From Gnetum montanum (Eukaryota > Streptophyta > Gnetopsida > Gnetales > Gnetaceae): a DNA stretch of 64,000 nt. Under the pieces are notes generated by a model. That model was not told the DNA's origin. It did no database searches and saw only the letters and a list, made by a program, of their open reading frames with translations. This document shows, piece after piece, positions 10,700 to 22,933 of this stretch; position 1 is the first letter of the stretch, and each line of letters begins with the position of its first letter. The position numbers and the translations under genes were made by a program. Location of the stretch: assembly GCA_015680685.1 (NCBI GenBank), contig MNCI01003850.1, forward strand, positions 16,134-80,133, in the 5' to 3' direction.

Positions 10700-13210
10700 C
10701 CATAGTCCTGTAGTCGAGTGTCACTGCCCAGGCCAATACCTATGGTGGCAATCACCCTAACATAATAGGCATACTAGGATGTTGCTCTACCATTTAGCCT
10801 TCTCTTTAGCATGCCTTTCATGATCCTTGTGTAGCCTACCTAGCTCGTTCAGCCTATTCAAGTTGTCTAACCTTTTGTAGCAACAACTATTGCACCTACA
10901 CAATCCTACGTGCACACCATGCACATTCCTCCTCTATCGTGTGTCACTTTGGAATTGTTCATCCTACTCATCATGTCAGCACCCTTTACGTTGGCCTAGC
11001 CCATGAAACCATGGTGGGGCCCAAGTGTTATGTCCATGGCATAGCTCATGCAACAAGAATTGTGCATGGTCATATAGCCTAGAGTTGGGTCGTGGGCCAC
11101 CCAACAACCACAACAAGTAGCACAACCCATGCAGCTCGCCACTGTAACCACACCTAGCTTGGATCAAGCATTCCAATTGATCCAAAGCCTTACTAAAGAG
11201 GTCAAGCACCTCAAGGCCACCTCCTATGAAACCATCCATGTGATGAAATTCTATCAAGAAGATCCAATCAGTCCTATAGTTTCACCACTGGCATTGTCCA
11301 CTGTGGTCCTGCTTCCATAGCTCACCAAATACAATGGTGAAGGGGCCCCTAATGCCCATATAGTGATATTCTAGTTAGAATGCTTTCTACTATAGGCATG
11401 GCCAAATGTCATCATTATCATGTTTGCCATATCCCTAACTGGCAAGGCACTAGATTGCTACCATGTGCTCCCCAGGGCCTCCATCACTTCTTTTGACAAA
11501 TTTCTTACCCAATTCATCACATGCCTCAAATACAACTTAAAACCTAAGGTGATCCTAGACCAGCTCATGCAAGTCAAGTAGGACCACCTAGAACCTATGC
11601 AAAAATTCATTCAGTGATGGAGCACATTACTCAATGAGATCCATGAGCCTATCATGGAGACACACCTACTAGACATCTTCAAAGGTGCAGTAAATGAATT
11701 TATCAAGTTGAAACTGTACTACTTTGCCTCGCAGTCCCTAAGTCAAGAATTTGCTCAAACCAAAAGCATTCACGATGTAACATAGGTTAGCAAGGATCTA
11801 GCCTACGTTTCCTACAATAACCTACATGCAAAGAAGAAGAAATACAAGGACAAAGGCAAGTAAGTAATCACAACCATTGCGATGGTGGCCAATGAGGCTA
11901 AGCCAACCAACACCAAACCAATGACCAAGCCACCCAAGGCCTGAGCCAACAACAATAAGGTAGCTGTCTCTAACATAGTGGTAAAAAACCAACCTACATT
12001 GTTGGCTATGTTAGCACTAGCTACCATTACTAAGAGTATACACCATTATCCATCAAACAGTTGGAGCTCTTGGACCAATTGCTTCATGCTAGATGCATCT
12101 AGTATGAGTAGATGTTCGAGGATGCTCATAAGTGACATGATCAATATTCTGCGCTTCTTAAGAATCCTTTGGCTACACTACCTAATGAGCCTTCAATCCC
12201 TAAGCATTTTAGATTAGACCAATTTTGCCAATATCGTTAGTTGCAAGGTCATGATATAGACTTTTGCATGGCTTTACAGAAATTCAATGCATGATTGACA
12301 AGTGTGAGTTGGTCCTTGATGCTACCAACCTAGTGCACCTCTAGAACAACTAATCAATGGGGATTTACAAGAACCTTCTCAACATAAGCAATGCAAGGTA
12401 CATCATCAATGCCATTAGCATTCATGAAAACTCATGATTGATGCAAGAACCATTCATGATTCATGTGTCCTTTGCCAATACTAGGGCCCCCTCAATGCCA
12501 ACTGGTTTAAGAACCACTTTTGTCATCAAAACACCACCTCGGGTGTCCATAATACCCTTTGTGGTTACGACCCCACAACACATTGTAGTAGTGATACCTC
12601 AAACACCCTTCATTGTAAGAGTGCCACAATGTGCAGATGCCCCGCCTATTGGGAGTTTGATGATGGGAAATGCATCAATCCCTGCTTGTCCAAGGCATCA
12701 TCCTATAGCCAATACTAATAGGCAAATGAGATGGCAAATCGTGAGGCCTAATGAATACCTCACTAATCAAATGCTTTGGAAACACCAGGAGCAAAGGGTA
12801 TTAGGCCCAACAAAGCCTATTCCCCTATCTTTCATCCTAATTTCCCAACCAACCAAGGAGGCTACAACAACAAGCAAGTAGTAATGGAGCACTGAGACTA
12901 CTACAACTAGTAGCCAACAATGGAGCACTAAAGCTTCAAAGAAACAAGGCAAGCAAGGCCCAAATTCCCTCTATGAGAGATTTGTCTTTTGGGCCATATG
13001 GAGGAGATGAAGACCATCAACAATAGAGTAGTAGATAGCAGAAAGGATTTTCTTAACGCATTGGCATAAGTCAAGTAGGATTTGAAATAAAGAAATACAA
13101 TGTTAAGCCTATAAAACTTGGTAATGAGTTCCTTCGCCCACCGTGAAGTGTTAGTATGCATGTTGATCTCCATTCCTATCATGGAGGACATCCTGGTGGA
13201 TGAATAGTCC
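10700..13210 (+). pseudogene. E1 Gag remnant
   Basis: The Gag core is recognisable from 11129: FQLIQSLTKEVKHLKA, then a stretch matching LTKYNGEG, then the retrotrans-gag region with KFIQ.WSTLLNEIHEP (near 11605). It parallels E2 at 31064-33568 and E3 at 61480-63953. At least nine in-frame stops break it. Most are TAG, and several stand where E2 or E3 has Gln. The zinc-knuckle region near 12220-12300 is badly eroded. A Pro-rich stretch at 12438-12881 corresponds to the E2 linker before protease. Confidence 0.75.
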
Positions 13211-13219
13211 ATTCATGTT

Positions 13220-13893
13220 GTGATGTTGCCTCCTTCCTCGCAGGATTCAAGTTCAACACCCTTGGCATTTTGTGATGAGGTGATTAAGCTAGACCTTGAG
13301 AAGGGTCAAGTAATTACCAAGCTAATGTTCATCACTATCCACATAGGGGAGTGTAGGATTCGCAAGGTGCATGTTGACGATGGGGCAACAATGAATGTCA
13401 TCCCATACACAGTCATCGATAAACTCAATCTCGCTAATCAAATTAAGCCAACAAAGATAACATACCTTAAATCCTTTAATGGGTCACATGTTGCCTTAAG
13501 GGGAACTATCATGATAGCCTCTGTGGTAAGGGAGTAATTCCCCACCACCATCGAATTCATAGTGGTTGAGGAGATGCTAGGTTTCAACCTGATCCTGGGT
13601 AGGCCTTGGTTAGCCTAGCAATGGGCCATCTCCTCCCCAATTCATTAGGAGATCCACCTTCCATATGAAGGTGGAGAGGTTATCATACACAGTGACAATG
13701 CAGCCTCTCTGACCATCAGCAACATTGATGCTAAATAGGGGTCAGAGCTGGAGTTCCTCAATGATACACCTCCTGCAGAGGATGAAGGTAAAAAATGTGA
13801 AGCAAACCAACCCGAAGAGCCAATGGAAGATCTTGATGCTCTAAAAGATTCTTTGTGGGTAGAATTTCCCTTCAACATAGCTGATGAAGGTTA
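13220..13893 (+). pseudogene. E1 aspartic protease remnant
   Basis: The frame contains VHVDDGATMNVIP, the active-site region, followed by FNLILGRPWLA near 13585. This matches retropepsins of gypsy elements, which cut Gag and Pol. E2 and E3 show the same DDGA motif, so it is the family form and not a mutation in this copy. Stops occur after SVVRE (13535), within WLA.QWA and at IH.EIHL, where E2 reads Q at both of the latter. The frame ends in an acidic tail (ELEFLNDTPPAEDEG). Confidence 0.75.
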
Positions 13894-14199
13894 AGGCAAG
13901 TATCAAATTATATCCTCTAGGCCCTACGTGCCACTTAACCACATCACATAAGGAAACAACTTCGCAACTAAGGCATTTTCTTGTTACAATAGGTGCTAGA
14001 TGCCTGCTTGCCCCCATGACTACATGTTTTGTCCATTTGCATTTTATTTGCATTTTATGTTAGCGTAGTTGTCCACATTTGTGCATATTTGTTTTTTTAT
14101 GCATTTAGTTCCTCTATTCATGCATTTTTGCTAAGTATACATTTTTGCTTTGTTACTTTTTAGCAATTAGCTTACACATAAAAAAACTTCAAAAACACA

Positions 14200-14510
14200 T
14201 AAACATCATAAAATGAAAAATTTATAAAAATACATGACCTTTCATGGCCTTAAACTAGCATCCTACAAGTCAAAAAGGCCTTAAACTATTGCATGGCCCG
14301 CCATGGCCTAAATCTGGTGATTAAATCTCTCTTTATTGCATGACCTAGAATGGCCTAAAACTACCATTATAGCCTATCATGGCCAAACTAGCAAACAATT
14401 TATGTTATTTCATGATCCAAAACAACCTTAAACTATCATTGGGGCCTGAAATGGTCTAAAACTATCAAAATGTTGTCTACATGCATAGCCCAAAATGGCC
14501 CAAAACTAGT
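14200..14510. repeat. Tandem array in E1 beside the antisense gene
   Basis: About eight loose copies of a short unit with core CATGGCCTTAAACTA (reverse complement TAGTTTAAGGCCATG) are spaced roughly 30-45 bases apart. Corresponding arrays lie at 29500-29790 in E2 and 60290-60480 in E3, always between protease and the 3' end of the antisense gene. Confidence 0.6.
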
Positions 14511-14710
14511 AATTGGTACAAACTAATCACATTAACTCATCATACCATCTAACACATAGCAAATAAGTACAAAATTCTATTCTTCATACAATCTAAGTAG
14601 CAAAAATTGACTACACCTCATAACAAAATAGTACATGTCATCTACACTACATTGCAAAAGTACATAAAATACACAAAAACACCCAATGATAGGGCTACAT
14701 CAAAATCTAC

Positions 14711-17700
14711 TTAATCGATGGGATTAGGTGGGGATGGAGGCTCCTCTTCTTCCACCATGCCACTAGGACCTATAGCATTTTTTGGTGCCTATCAACAACA
14801 TCAAAAAAAACAAAAAACTATAAACAAATGTACAATATACAAATAATAAGAAAAGCATAAAAAAGTAACACAAAGAACTAACCTAAGAGGGTCCTGCATC
14901 AACCATGTCTGGAGGCAAGCTATCAAGGCCCTCCTCCAAGTGTCATAGGATCTTGACCTCTGATAGCTGTGTCTAGTCTTCTTGACTAAAGTTAACACAT
15001 GCAAGGGTCTTTTCTTCATTCATGGTGGTCCATGCAGGTGATTGCATAGAAAACATGGTAGATGAGGCCTCCCCTAAGGGCATGGTAAACTCCTGCTCTG
15101 AGGAGCTACTAACCACTATGTGGTGAGTGAATATCTTGAAAGCCCAATTCTCACCAATCGCCTCAACAAACATTTCGAGATGACAAGCTTTGACAGACTC
15201 CTCTTTGAGTTGCTATAGATATGCATCTAGCTCATGCTTATAGTGGTGTTTATGGTTCTTCTACATGTGCCCCCACTTTCACACCTTAGTGCTGAAGCTT
15301 TTCCACTCTTGGCCCCTCCAGGAAAGTAGATCCATCTATAGCCTCTACTTGATGATCTCCCAAGTAGCCTCATTCTTACCCCAGGTTGCCAAACAATACC
15401 TGGTATAATCAATCTATGCGATTTGCCAGGTACCATCTCCCCGTGCTTGAGCTAACAAGAATTCATATTAGGATTGGAGGTCCTTGATCTTTGTATTCAA
15501 ACTCACCACTATCTCCTAAAGCCTGTGCATACATTTCCATAGGTGCTCATTACAGCACCTGTAGGTCCATAATGTTATTTCACTAGAATGCACGCACTTG
15601 CTAACTACCTCATACACATGGTGAGGCACTTGCTCCACTTCAGGAGAGTATTCAGGGATAACATCCATCTTGGCCACTCGGTTTCAATCCCACTAGAGGT
15701 TAGAACTTATTGGCATGCAATAAGAAAATTAACATTATCCACAAACTAAGAATAAAATTGGAAACACAACATAAGCAAAACAAATACATACATACCAAGA
15801 TTAGGATTTTCCTACAATATGTGTTTCACCATACCCTCAACAATGCCTTTCATGAAGGCAAATTTATCAAACATCTCTACCCATGGCTTCATGTGGTGGG
15901 TAGGCGTGGGTGGTGGATCATTGGTAGGAACATCCAAGGCTACAACCCAACATTATGTAATACTTAGTAATAGAAAAATAGCCAAAAATGCAAGAGAAAA
16001 ATAGTAAAAACAAATGACGACTTAAAGCACTTACCAAACAAGTCCTCATGTATGAGTGTCGGGGGATCTCCCAATTACATGCCATCAAATAGGCTAGAAA
16101 AATCACCATTCTTAGGGTGGAATAGCCCCTCTACATCAAACTACTAGAAATTCTTTGTGGCCTCATGCAGCTCATCTTGGTGTGCTTTCTCCTCCTTAGC
16201 TTGAGGAGGGGCCATCTCTACTACTATCTTCATCATTGCTTCAATAGCCATCTTGCGTTACTCACAAACATATCATAATAGCATTAACATAACAAAATAA
16301 GAAAACATAAAAATTATAAACATAGAAAATTTTAAAAAATAAATGCATCTACACATAAACTAACCTATAACATTTGTGCGCAAGGTGGGTATCTTAAGGT
16401 GAATTTTCTTGGTGTCCACCTGTCCAACCATAGGGGCTACCTCCTCTACCAGGCATGGCATCTTGATATTTTCCTTAGAAGGTCCCACTATTTTTGAAAT
16501 ATAATATTTGGCCTTGTTCATGTCCTCAATAATGATTAGGGGATACTCACTTGCACTCTCATGAGAGTAATGTGACCATGACCTCCCCAGATGGGTTTTG
16601 GTTGTAACTAAGTACAACTCATGGATTCCATCTAGGGGGTCTTGTGTGCTAGTGGTTGTGAACAGGTGCCTAACCCAAGGCTTTGATAGTTTCTCGTGAT
16701 CCTGCACTACCTAATTCCTACCATCTTGAATCACCAAAACCTCCATAAACCTTCATTGATATGTTGTGAAGAATGCAAAGTGCACGTGAGACCTCTCTTA
16801 GAGGTTGTAGTGAAGTTTGGTGATCTCTACTTGTAATTTGGTAGTGAGGAAGGAAGCCCATTTGAACCTTGTACTCTCATCTACTAACTCCTTCATCATC
16901 CCTACCTACACCATCCCAAGGATTTTTCCTTGGGAGAGTAGCTCAAAAAATACATGGGCACAAAAATGAGTGTAAAGCTCCCAGACCTCAGGCACCCACA
17001 TGTCTCTAACCATGATGCCTTTGTGAGAACAGGTGGTTTTCAACCACTTCTTAAGCTCTCCTTTGTAGTCCAAATATCTACTGGCCTTCTTAGTGATCAA
17101 CGGGCCTTTTGAGGAAAGGCTAAAGAGGTTAGCAAAGAAGGCATCACTGAGGTCCAAGACTACCCTTACTTCATGCATGTAGGTGACTAAGCGATGATCA
17201 TCACTACTGAAAGAGTCAATAATGGTAATCATCTTGGCCACTGGAATGCTTGGGCTAAGGGCTAAGAAAAGGTACATTAGCCTAGCACATGCAAGCCAAC
17301 TAGTTAATGCCTTTGAGGCCTAATGACACAACCAATGTTTTTCCCCCTTAACATCATGGTATTTCATAATGAGGGTAGCCTTGCTGGGGCCTATGGTGGC
17401 CACCATCACCTCTCCTAAAGTAACTGTAGCTATAATGTAGGAAAATTTAACATTAATACTATGTAAGGGCAACTTAATGAGTGCATGTGAGAAAGCTTAA
17501 AAGTTAAACAACAAATTCATATGTAGAATGAAAAGTATACACAATGGAGATGGTGGTGAAAATGGCTCCTCAAAGTTGGGCTTGCCACTAGCCCAACCCT
17601 CATCAAGCTAATCAAAAGCCCTACACTGCTCAAATGCCTTTTGGTACCAGGTAGGATAATTCTCTAAGTCCTCTCCCACTTGCTCAATTACAATCTCTTG

Positions 17701-18420
17701 AAAGTTTAGACTAAAGGAGAACACCTCTAGGATGGTGTGGGTCAAGGCAAGATCCCCTAGTTTGAATGGAACCCCTGATCATCAACTTTAAATCTATCAT
17801 CAAGCATGAGCAGTTAGCAATTACCAAATCTAGCATGAGCTAATAGCAAGTAATACAATGAAAAATCATGAAAGCACTTATCCTCTAGTGTAATATACAG
17901 TTCCAAGTGAGTTCTAGAATAAGGTATGCACACGTAGACTAATGAAGAGGGTGTTGCTCCTATTGTAACAGGAGAAATCTGGAATTCCCCAAATCTTGGA
18001 TAGGGGGAAAGTACCACTAGGGCCTTGCCTCAAACCATCCACTTAGTTATCACTGATCATCGGATCATCAGACATGAACCTCAATATGTCTCGGTTGGTC
18101 CTATGTAGTAATGTCTCAGTGATGGCACCCATAGCCTCCATTGCTAAGTGTGATCACATGATCACATTGAAGTGCTTTAGAAAGTATGCCAAGAACTTAG
18201 ATGCCCCTAGCCAAAACAATACTGCCTAATGAACCAATTTCATATCTAGTGCAGGCATGTTGGGTACAAGCTCACTCATGCAGAAAAGGATGTTGACAAG
18301 CTTCACAATGACTGAGATTTCCTTTAGCAATACCCTATGATTACATACATGGAAAACGTAGTGTTAGTACATAATGAATGCATTTTGTCAGAAATACATT
18401 AAATTACACTTAGCAAAAAT
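14711..18420 (-). pseudogene. Antisense gene of E1, decayed
   Basis: Read on the minus strand, blocks match the antisense genes of E2 and E3. They are: a domain piece near 17780-17560 (containing LDEGWASGKPNFEEP); the main domain at 17440-16375 (including HEVRVVLDLSDAFFANLF); a short block near 15900-15810 (KPWVEMFDKFAFMKGIVEG); the coiled-coil-like block from about 15690 to 14883, ending GPS and TAG; and a small acidic tail at 14789-14711 (MVEEEEPPSPP). Splice-like donors follow the main domain (ATAG|GTTAGT) and the GPS end. Several stops interrupt it. The function is unknown. A nucleic-acid-related or transposase-derived role is possible but not shown. Confidence 0.65.
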
Positions 18421-18734
18421 TAATGTGATGTTACATAAGTTAGAAGAAAATATCCTAGGGCCCCTTGGGACTCATATGTATAGGATGTCAATATGTACAT
18501 TTGACGTGCTTGGTACTTACTGAGGTAAAGCATGTTTTCATAGCATTAGCAACTTATTTCACATGGTCACACCTTCAAACTTACATTTTGCATGTTCTAG
18601 CAATATGACATTAGCATTTTTCATTTCTCATGTTTAACACCTTTGCATAAAATTTTTGAAAATGTTATATATCTTTGGACAATCGAAGTCCTAAAAATTG
18701 TAGAAAAAAATATAACTTTGGGCCTATCGCATGA

Positions 18735-19183
18735 CACAAAGAACTACAACAGGTAAGACATCATACAGTTTAGTTTATGGATCTGAAGCCATCTTGCATC
18801 TTAAATTGTAGGTCCCATTGCTACATGTAATCCTCTCAAGCTTCATCAATGAAGCTGAAAACAATGAGTTAAGAACAATAGACCTTGACTTAATAGAAGA
18901 GGAGTGCATACAAATGCTTAGTTAAACCGAGCAGTACCAACAAATGCAACAACAAAAGCACAATTAGCATCAACGCCTGATCAATGAGGGGGACTTGGTC
19001 CTCAAGGCCATTTGCAAACCTACACACAAATTCTCAGCCAACTAGGAAGGGCCTTTCTTACTTGTTAAGGCCTATGGAAATGAAGCATTCAAGCTCATTG
19101 ACCATGATGACAATGAATTTGCCAATATGGTAAATCACTCGTACCTGAATCCATACTTCACAGAGCATGCAATGCCACATCAA
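18735..19183 (+). pseudogene. E1 integrase C-terminal fragment
   Basis: Translation gives SYSLVYGSEAI, then INEGDLVLKAI, then a stretch matching ANWEGPFLVKAYGNEAFKL, and ends near the PHQ stop. This is the C-terminal part of gypsy integrase, with the GPF/Y module. The catalytic core and everything back to RT are missing. Sequence upstream to 18420 is AT-rich and shows no coding similarity, so a deletion of several kilobases is inferred by comparison with E2. Confidence 0.75.
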
Positions 19184-19194
19184 TGACAAAGCAA

Positions 19195-19550
19195 GGTAAG
19201 CAAGAGTCCACTATGATTATAAACTAGCAAATATTAGTCTTCTATGACTATAAATTGACATAGTAATAGTCTGTTACAACTATAAACTAGTACAAAAATT
19301 GTCTGCTACAACTATAAACTAGCACATCAATAGTACGCTACGACTATAAACTAGCACAACACATTCTTGGGCCATGATGCTAAAATTTTCATCCATAGCA
19401 TTTGTCGACTATGATGCTAAACTAGGATAGCTCATCCTTGAGTTATGACGTTAAACTGGCACAACATCCATCATCTGCTACAATGTTAAACTATCACATG
19501 GCAACCTGCTAGGACTATAAACTAGGTTCACAATTCAATACACATAGTTT
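19195..19550 (+). repeat. Tandem array after E1 integrase
   Basis: About nine units of roughly 32-45 bases carry the core CTATAAACTAGCACA and, in several units, GTCTGCTACGACTATAAACT. They follow the integrase stop directly. E2 (22540-22920) and E3 (50530-50905) have arrays of the same core at the same place. Confidence 0.75.
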
Positions 19551-19891
19551 TATAGATAAGTGAGCATAGATACTTTCAACTCTTCATCATTCGTCCACAC
19601 CTCATGGGTGAGGTGGGCCACTATAGTTCTTGAGTGAAGATCATGTCATCAAGAGAGGCCTATGGGACATTTGTAGTGTTATCGCCCTTGGCATTTTGTT
19701 GATCCTCTAGAAATTCCTTTGGGAATTTTGTTAAGCTTTTGAAGCTCTTGCCATAGTCGCTAGTAGTATTAGCCCTAGGCCACATCGACAGCATTATCGG
19801 CCTTGGGTATTTTATTATTACTTAAATCTCTTATGATTAGCATAATCCTTTGGATTACTAGTAGCATTAGGGATCCAATAATCTCACCTAC
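19551..19891 (+). other. E1 3' untranslated region, left of E2
   Basis: No coding frame is supported here. The repeated words GGCATTTTGTTGA and GGGAATTTTGTTAAG hint at degraded repeats. It ends with CCTAC (19887-19891), the left copy of the E2 target duplication. Confidence 0.5.
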
Positions 19892-21344
19892 TGCAACAAC
19901 AAAAAAAATCGATCGCTGGAAATATTGAACGAAAGTTCGTGTACACAATTCCAACCCTGGATCCATGCGAGGACCGTGCTAGAGAAAAATGAATCCAAGG
20001 TGCCTTGAATGGTCTTCTTGATCACATAGGGACTTACTTAATTAGTAAAAATCTTGTGATATTTAGATGACAAACTGATGGTTCTTTATGAGAAGGTATA
20101 ATGTTGTGAACTTCGAAGATAATGGAAAACAATGCAATTGATTTAAAGCAATTTGTGAGATTCGTGTAAATGGGGGACAAGAGATTCAGATTTAGAATGT
20201 AGGAAACCCCAAGAGTTGGGATTCAACTCACAATCAAAATGTATTAGATACAATGATTACAAGAAGACTTCGATTTAAGCAAAGTACACGCCAACAACAA
20301 GAAGGCTTTTCAAAGATGGAGCAAGCAAAGATCGATCTACCTTATTTTGGTGGATTTGGGTACAGGAGGTTGGTCCCGAAACAGAATGCGCATTAAACAG
20401 CTATTTCTGACCAAAGATTCTTGCCAGTTATCTTCAATACTCTTGCAATTACTGATCCTCTTTGTTCTCTTATCAATCCTTTCTAAAAGTTATCAACAAT
20501 TGCCGATGGAAGGAAAAATTGCTCATTGAGAATATTTGTCAAATCTTAGGAGAAATTTTTGCCCAAACCCTCCCCCCCTTTTGATCTTTGTCAACTGGAG
20601 TATTTATAAGATTAGGGTCAGGAGAAAAACGTTGTTTAGATGATGCCTGTCCTGAACCATGCATAGTGTTGTTGACCTGATGTGTTTGTTGCTGAAGCTT
20701 GCAATGCCATACTACGTAGTGCATCGTAAACCACTCTTGTTTGGGCTTTGGTGATCGGTTGTTCTTTGATTACGCTTTGATATGCTAGAGAGTGTATTAT
20801 GCTACACCATGCTAGATTAAGCTGCATTATGCTAGATTATGCCGCATAGCATAATTCAGCGAAAAATAGTGAACCTGCAAAAAAATGAAAGTGTTGTCAC
20901 CGCGCTTCCTTTGTTTCTGGTCAATCTTTCTCGGGGTTTACTACGCCACACTATGTAACACAGCATAATAGGCCCCTCCTTAACCAAGAAAGGAAACCTA
21001 CTGAAATGCACGGTATGCTGCAGATTGTTGCCTAAACCTTAGGATTTTTGTATGGTCGTCGAGGTTTTGGATGTCCGCTATCTTTGATGTTGCGGTGGAC
21101 TGCCTTTGATATTACGCTGTGTAACGCGACATTACGCTATGTTGCGTAACACAACGTAATTCATTAAAAGTTAAGATTTTTGAAACATGGAAAACTCAAA
21201 AAGTTCAAGGCTTGTTGTCATGCACTCATCATTTCGTTTTGTCTTCTGAAGTTCATTTGTACTGTGTTGCGCCTTGTCGCGACTCCTTGCCTGAATTGCT
21301 AGATTTTGCCGAACCGTTGAGGCCTCAATTTTTATGCTATTTCA
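19892..21344 (-). repeat. 3' LTR of E2
   Basis: In plus view it starts TGCAACAACAAAAAAAATCG and ends CTATTTCA. It is 1453 bp, against 1472 bp for the partner at 34110-35581. Near 20780-20880 and 20940-21160 it is full of GCTA/TACGC words such as TTACGCTATGTTGCGTAAC that form short inverted repeats. Confidence 0.88.
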
Positions 21345-21412
21345 ATGGCCCTTCTTTATTGATGTTTGGAGGGCTTACCCGAAAGATGTCAACAAAGAAT
21401 ACGAAACACCAG
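21334..21412. promoter_or_regulatory. Hairpin around polypurine tract and 3' LTR start of E2
   Basis: In element sense, CTTTGTTGACATCTT pairs with AAACATCAATAAAG, leaving the purine tract AAAGAAGGGCCAT next to the LTR start TGAAAT. The outer pairing GGTGTTTC with GAAACACC is intact only if the 5' LTR sequence is used. Similar hairpins occur in E1 (36694-36768) and E3 (49148-49226). Confidence 0.5.
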
Positions 21413-22539
21413 AAAGGTAAAGGTAGCAACTGCATCTGTCAGAGATTGCTTAAACGTCGCTCTATCATACCTGGAAGTACAAAGGTAGGGTAGGGAAGAA
21501 AGCATAGAAGGGATTTTATAGAAGTAAAGGGAGGGAGGTTCAAGGAAGACTCAAGCATGTGAACATGAGACTTTCATAGACAAGTCATTACGTTCCTCCA
21601 CGAATGTATTTGCGAGAGGTTACGCTATCATTGTATATGAAGGGCTTGGGTGGATGAGTTGTGTTATGCCCGCGTGGTCTAGATGAGTTGTTTTACATCC
21701 ATTTTTCCAAGCTTTGACCACTTTTTTTTGAAATACATTTCACTGGGTGAGTTGTGTTAAGCTCGTTCATGGACATGATGATGCAAAAGAATTTGATTGA
21801 ATGTTCATGCTTTGTCCAAGCAAAGTAGAGGGTAAAGGTGGTCGTAAGGACAAGAGGAGGGGAAAGCGAAGTAATGCATCTGGTGGAGGGAGAGGTAGGG
21901 TTTGCATTCCTAATTAGCCATGTTAGTCTAAGCAACCACGTTAGGACACTATGACACCTCACCTTCTAGTGAATGCATTCTTGATCAACGTTGTTGTAGC
22001 AAGTAACTTGCAAAACATAACAGAGAGCAGAGCACAAAAGCAATCATCCTAATTGCTAAGGAGGAAGGCTGTTGAAACAAGCATCGTCCAAAGAGAAAAG
22101 GAGAGTGTAGGCCACGAAACAGGGACTGTGACAAGGAGCAAGGGTCCCAATGTTGATGGCACGGTTCATGAAGCTGCCGTCGACAGCTAGATTCATCTTG
22201 CTCAAGCGACTGAGCAAAGAACATGTCAGATGAATCTGCTAAGCCAGAGTCTAGTGACGATGATGGATGGAGGTTGCTGAAACTATAGATGACCACAGTT
22301 TCTTTAGGGCCCCAAGCGGTGAAGTTAACCCCAGGAGTTACAACTACAGAGTGGCTATCGTAGCAACATCTTCGAGTGGTTAGTAGTATGCCCTTTGGCA
22401 TGTCCGAGGAATCAGTAGGATGCCGGTGGAGTAGCAGTGTTGCATCTATTCCAACACCTTACCCATCCCATCTGGTAGGGATGTAGTGTAAGAGTGATCA
22501 TGCTCACTTGCTTTGTGGATTATCTATTGATGGATTCTA
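21413..22539 (-). other. E2 3' untranslated region
   Basis: This region of over 1 kb lies between the array and the 3' LTR. Open frames occur on both strands (for example 21985-22401 on minus), but none has recognisable similarity or a counterpart at the same place in E3. I read it as non-coding. Confidence 0.45.
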
Positions 22540-22920
22540 TTTTCGAGTCCTGGTTGACTAGTGCTGCTAGTTTTAAGCCTCAGCAAGCCGTGGTCCCAGT
22601 TTAATGTCTGGGCAGACTAAAACCCACTAGTTTTACATCATAGCGGATGGTGAAAGAGCTAGTTTATGGTCCCAACAGACCATGTTGTGGGTGTCAATTT
22701 TATGTCGTGACCCAGGGACAAGTCTGTGTTGGTTTAGCATCTCAGCGGACGTATGCTTACCTTTCCAGTTTCACATCATGGCAGACGGTCAGAAACTTTG
22801 CTAGTTTAGCATCTTGGAGGATGCATGCAAGAAGTGCCAGTTTTACATCGTAGCGGACGTGTACAAGTTTTCTAGTTTTACGTCATAGTAAACATGTGTT
22901 ACCTTTAAACTTGAGCCAAG
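22540..22920 (-). repeat. Tandem array after E2 integrase
   Basis: About ten units of roughly 30-36 bases in plus view carry the core CTAGTTTTACATCATAGCGGA or variants such as CAGTTTAATGTCTGGGCAGAC. The array starts just past the integrase stop (22934). Confidence 0.75.
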
Positions 22921-22933
22921 TTGGCATTTAGAT

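Noticed and set aside
19195-19550. Regular short repeats considered as a CRISPR array
   Set aside because: The units are degenerate and directly tandem, without unique spacers, and the context is a plant retrotransposon.
21985-22401. A minus-strand open frame of 138 codons after E2 integrase, possibly an env-like gene
   Set aside because: There are no membrane or envelope features and no match at the same place in E3. It is likely a chance frame in the 3' untranslated region.
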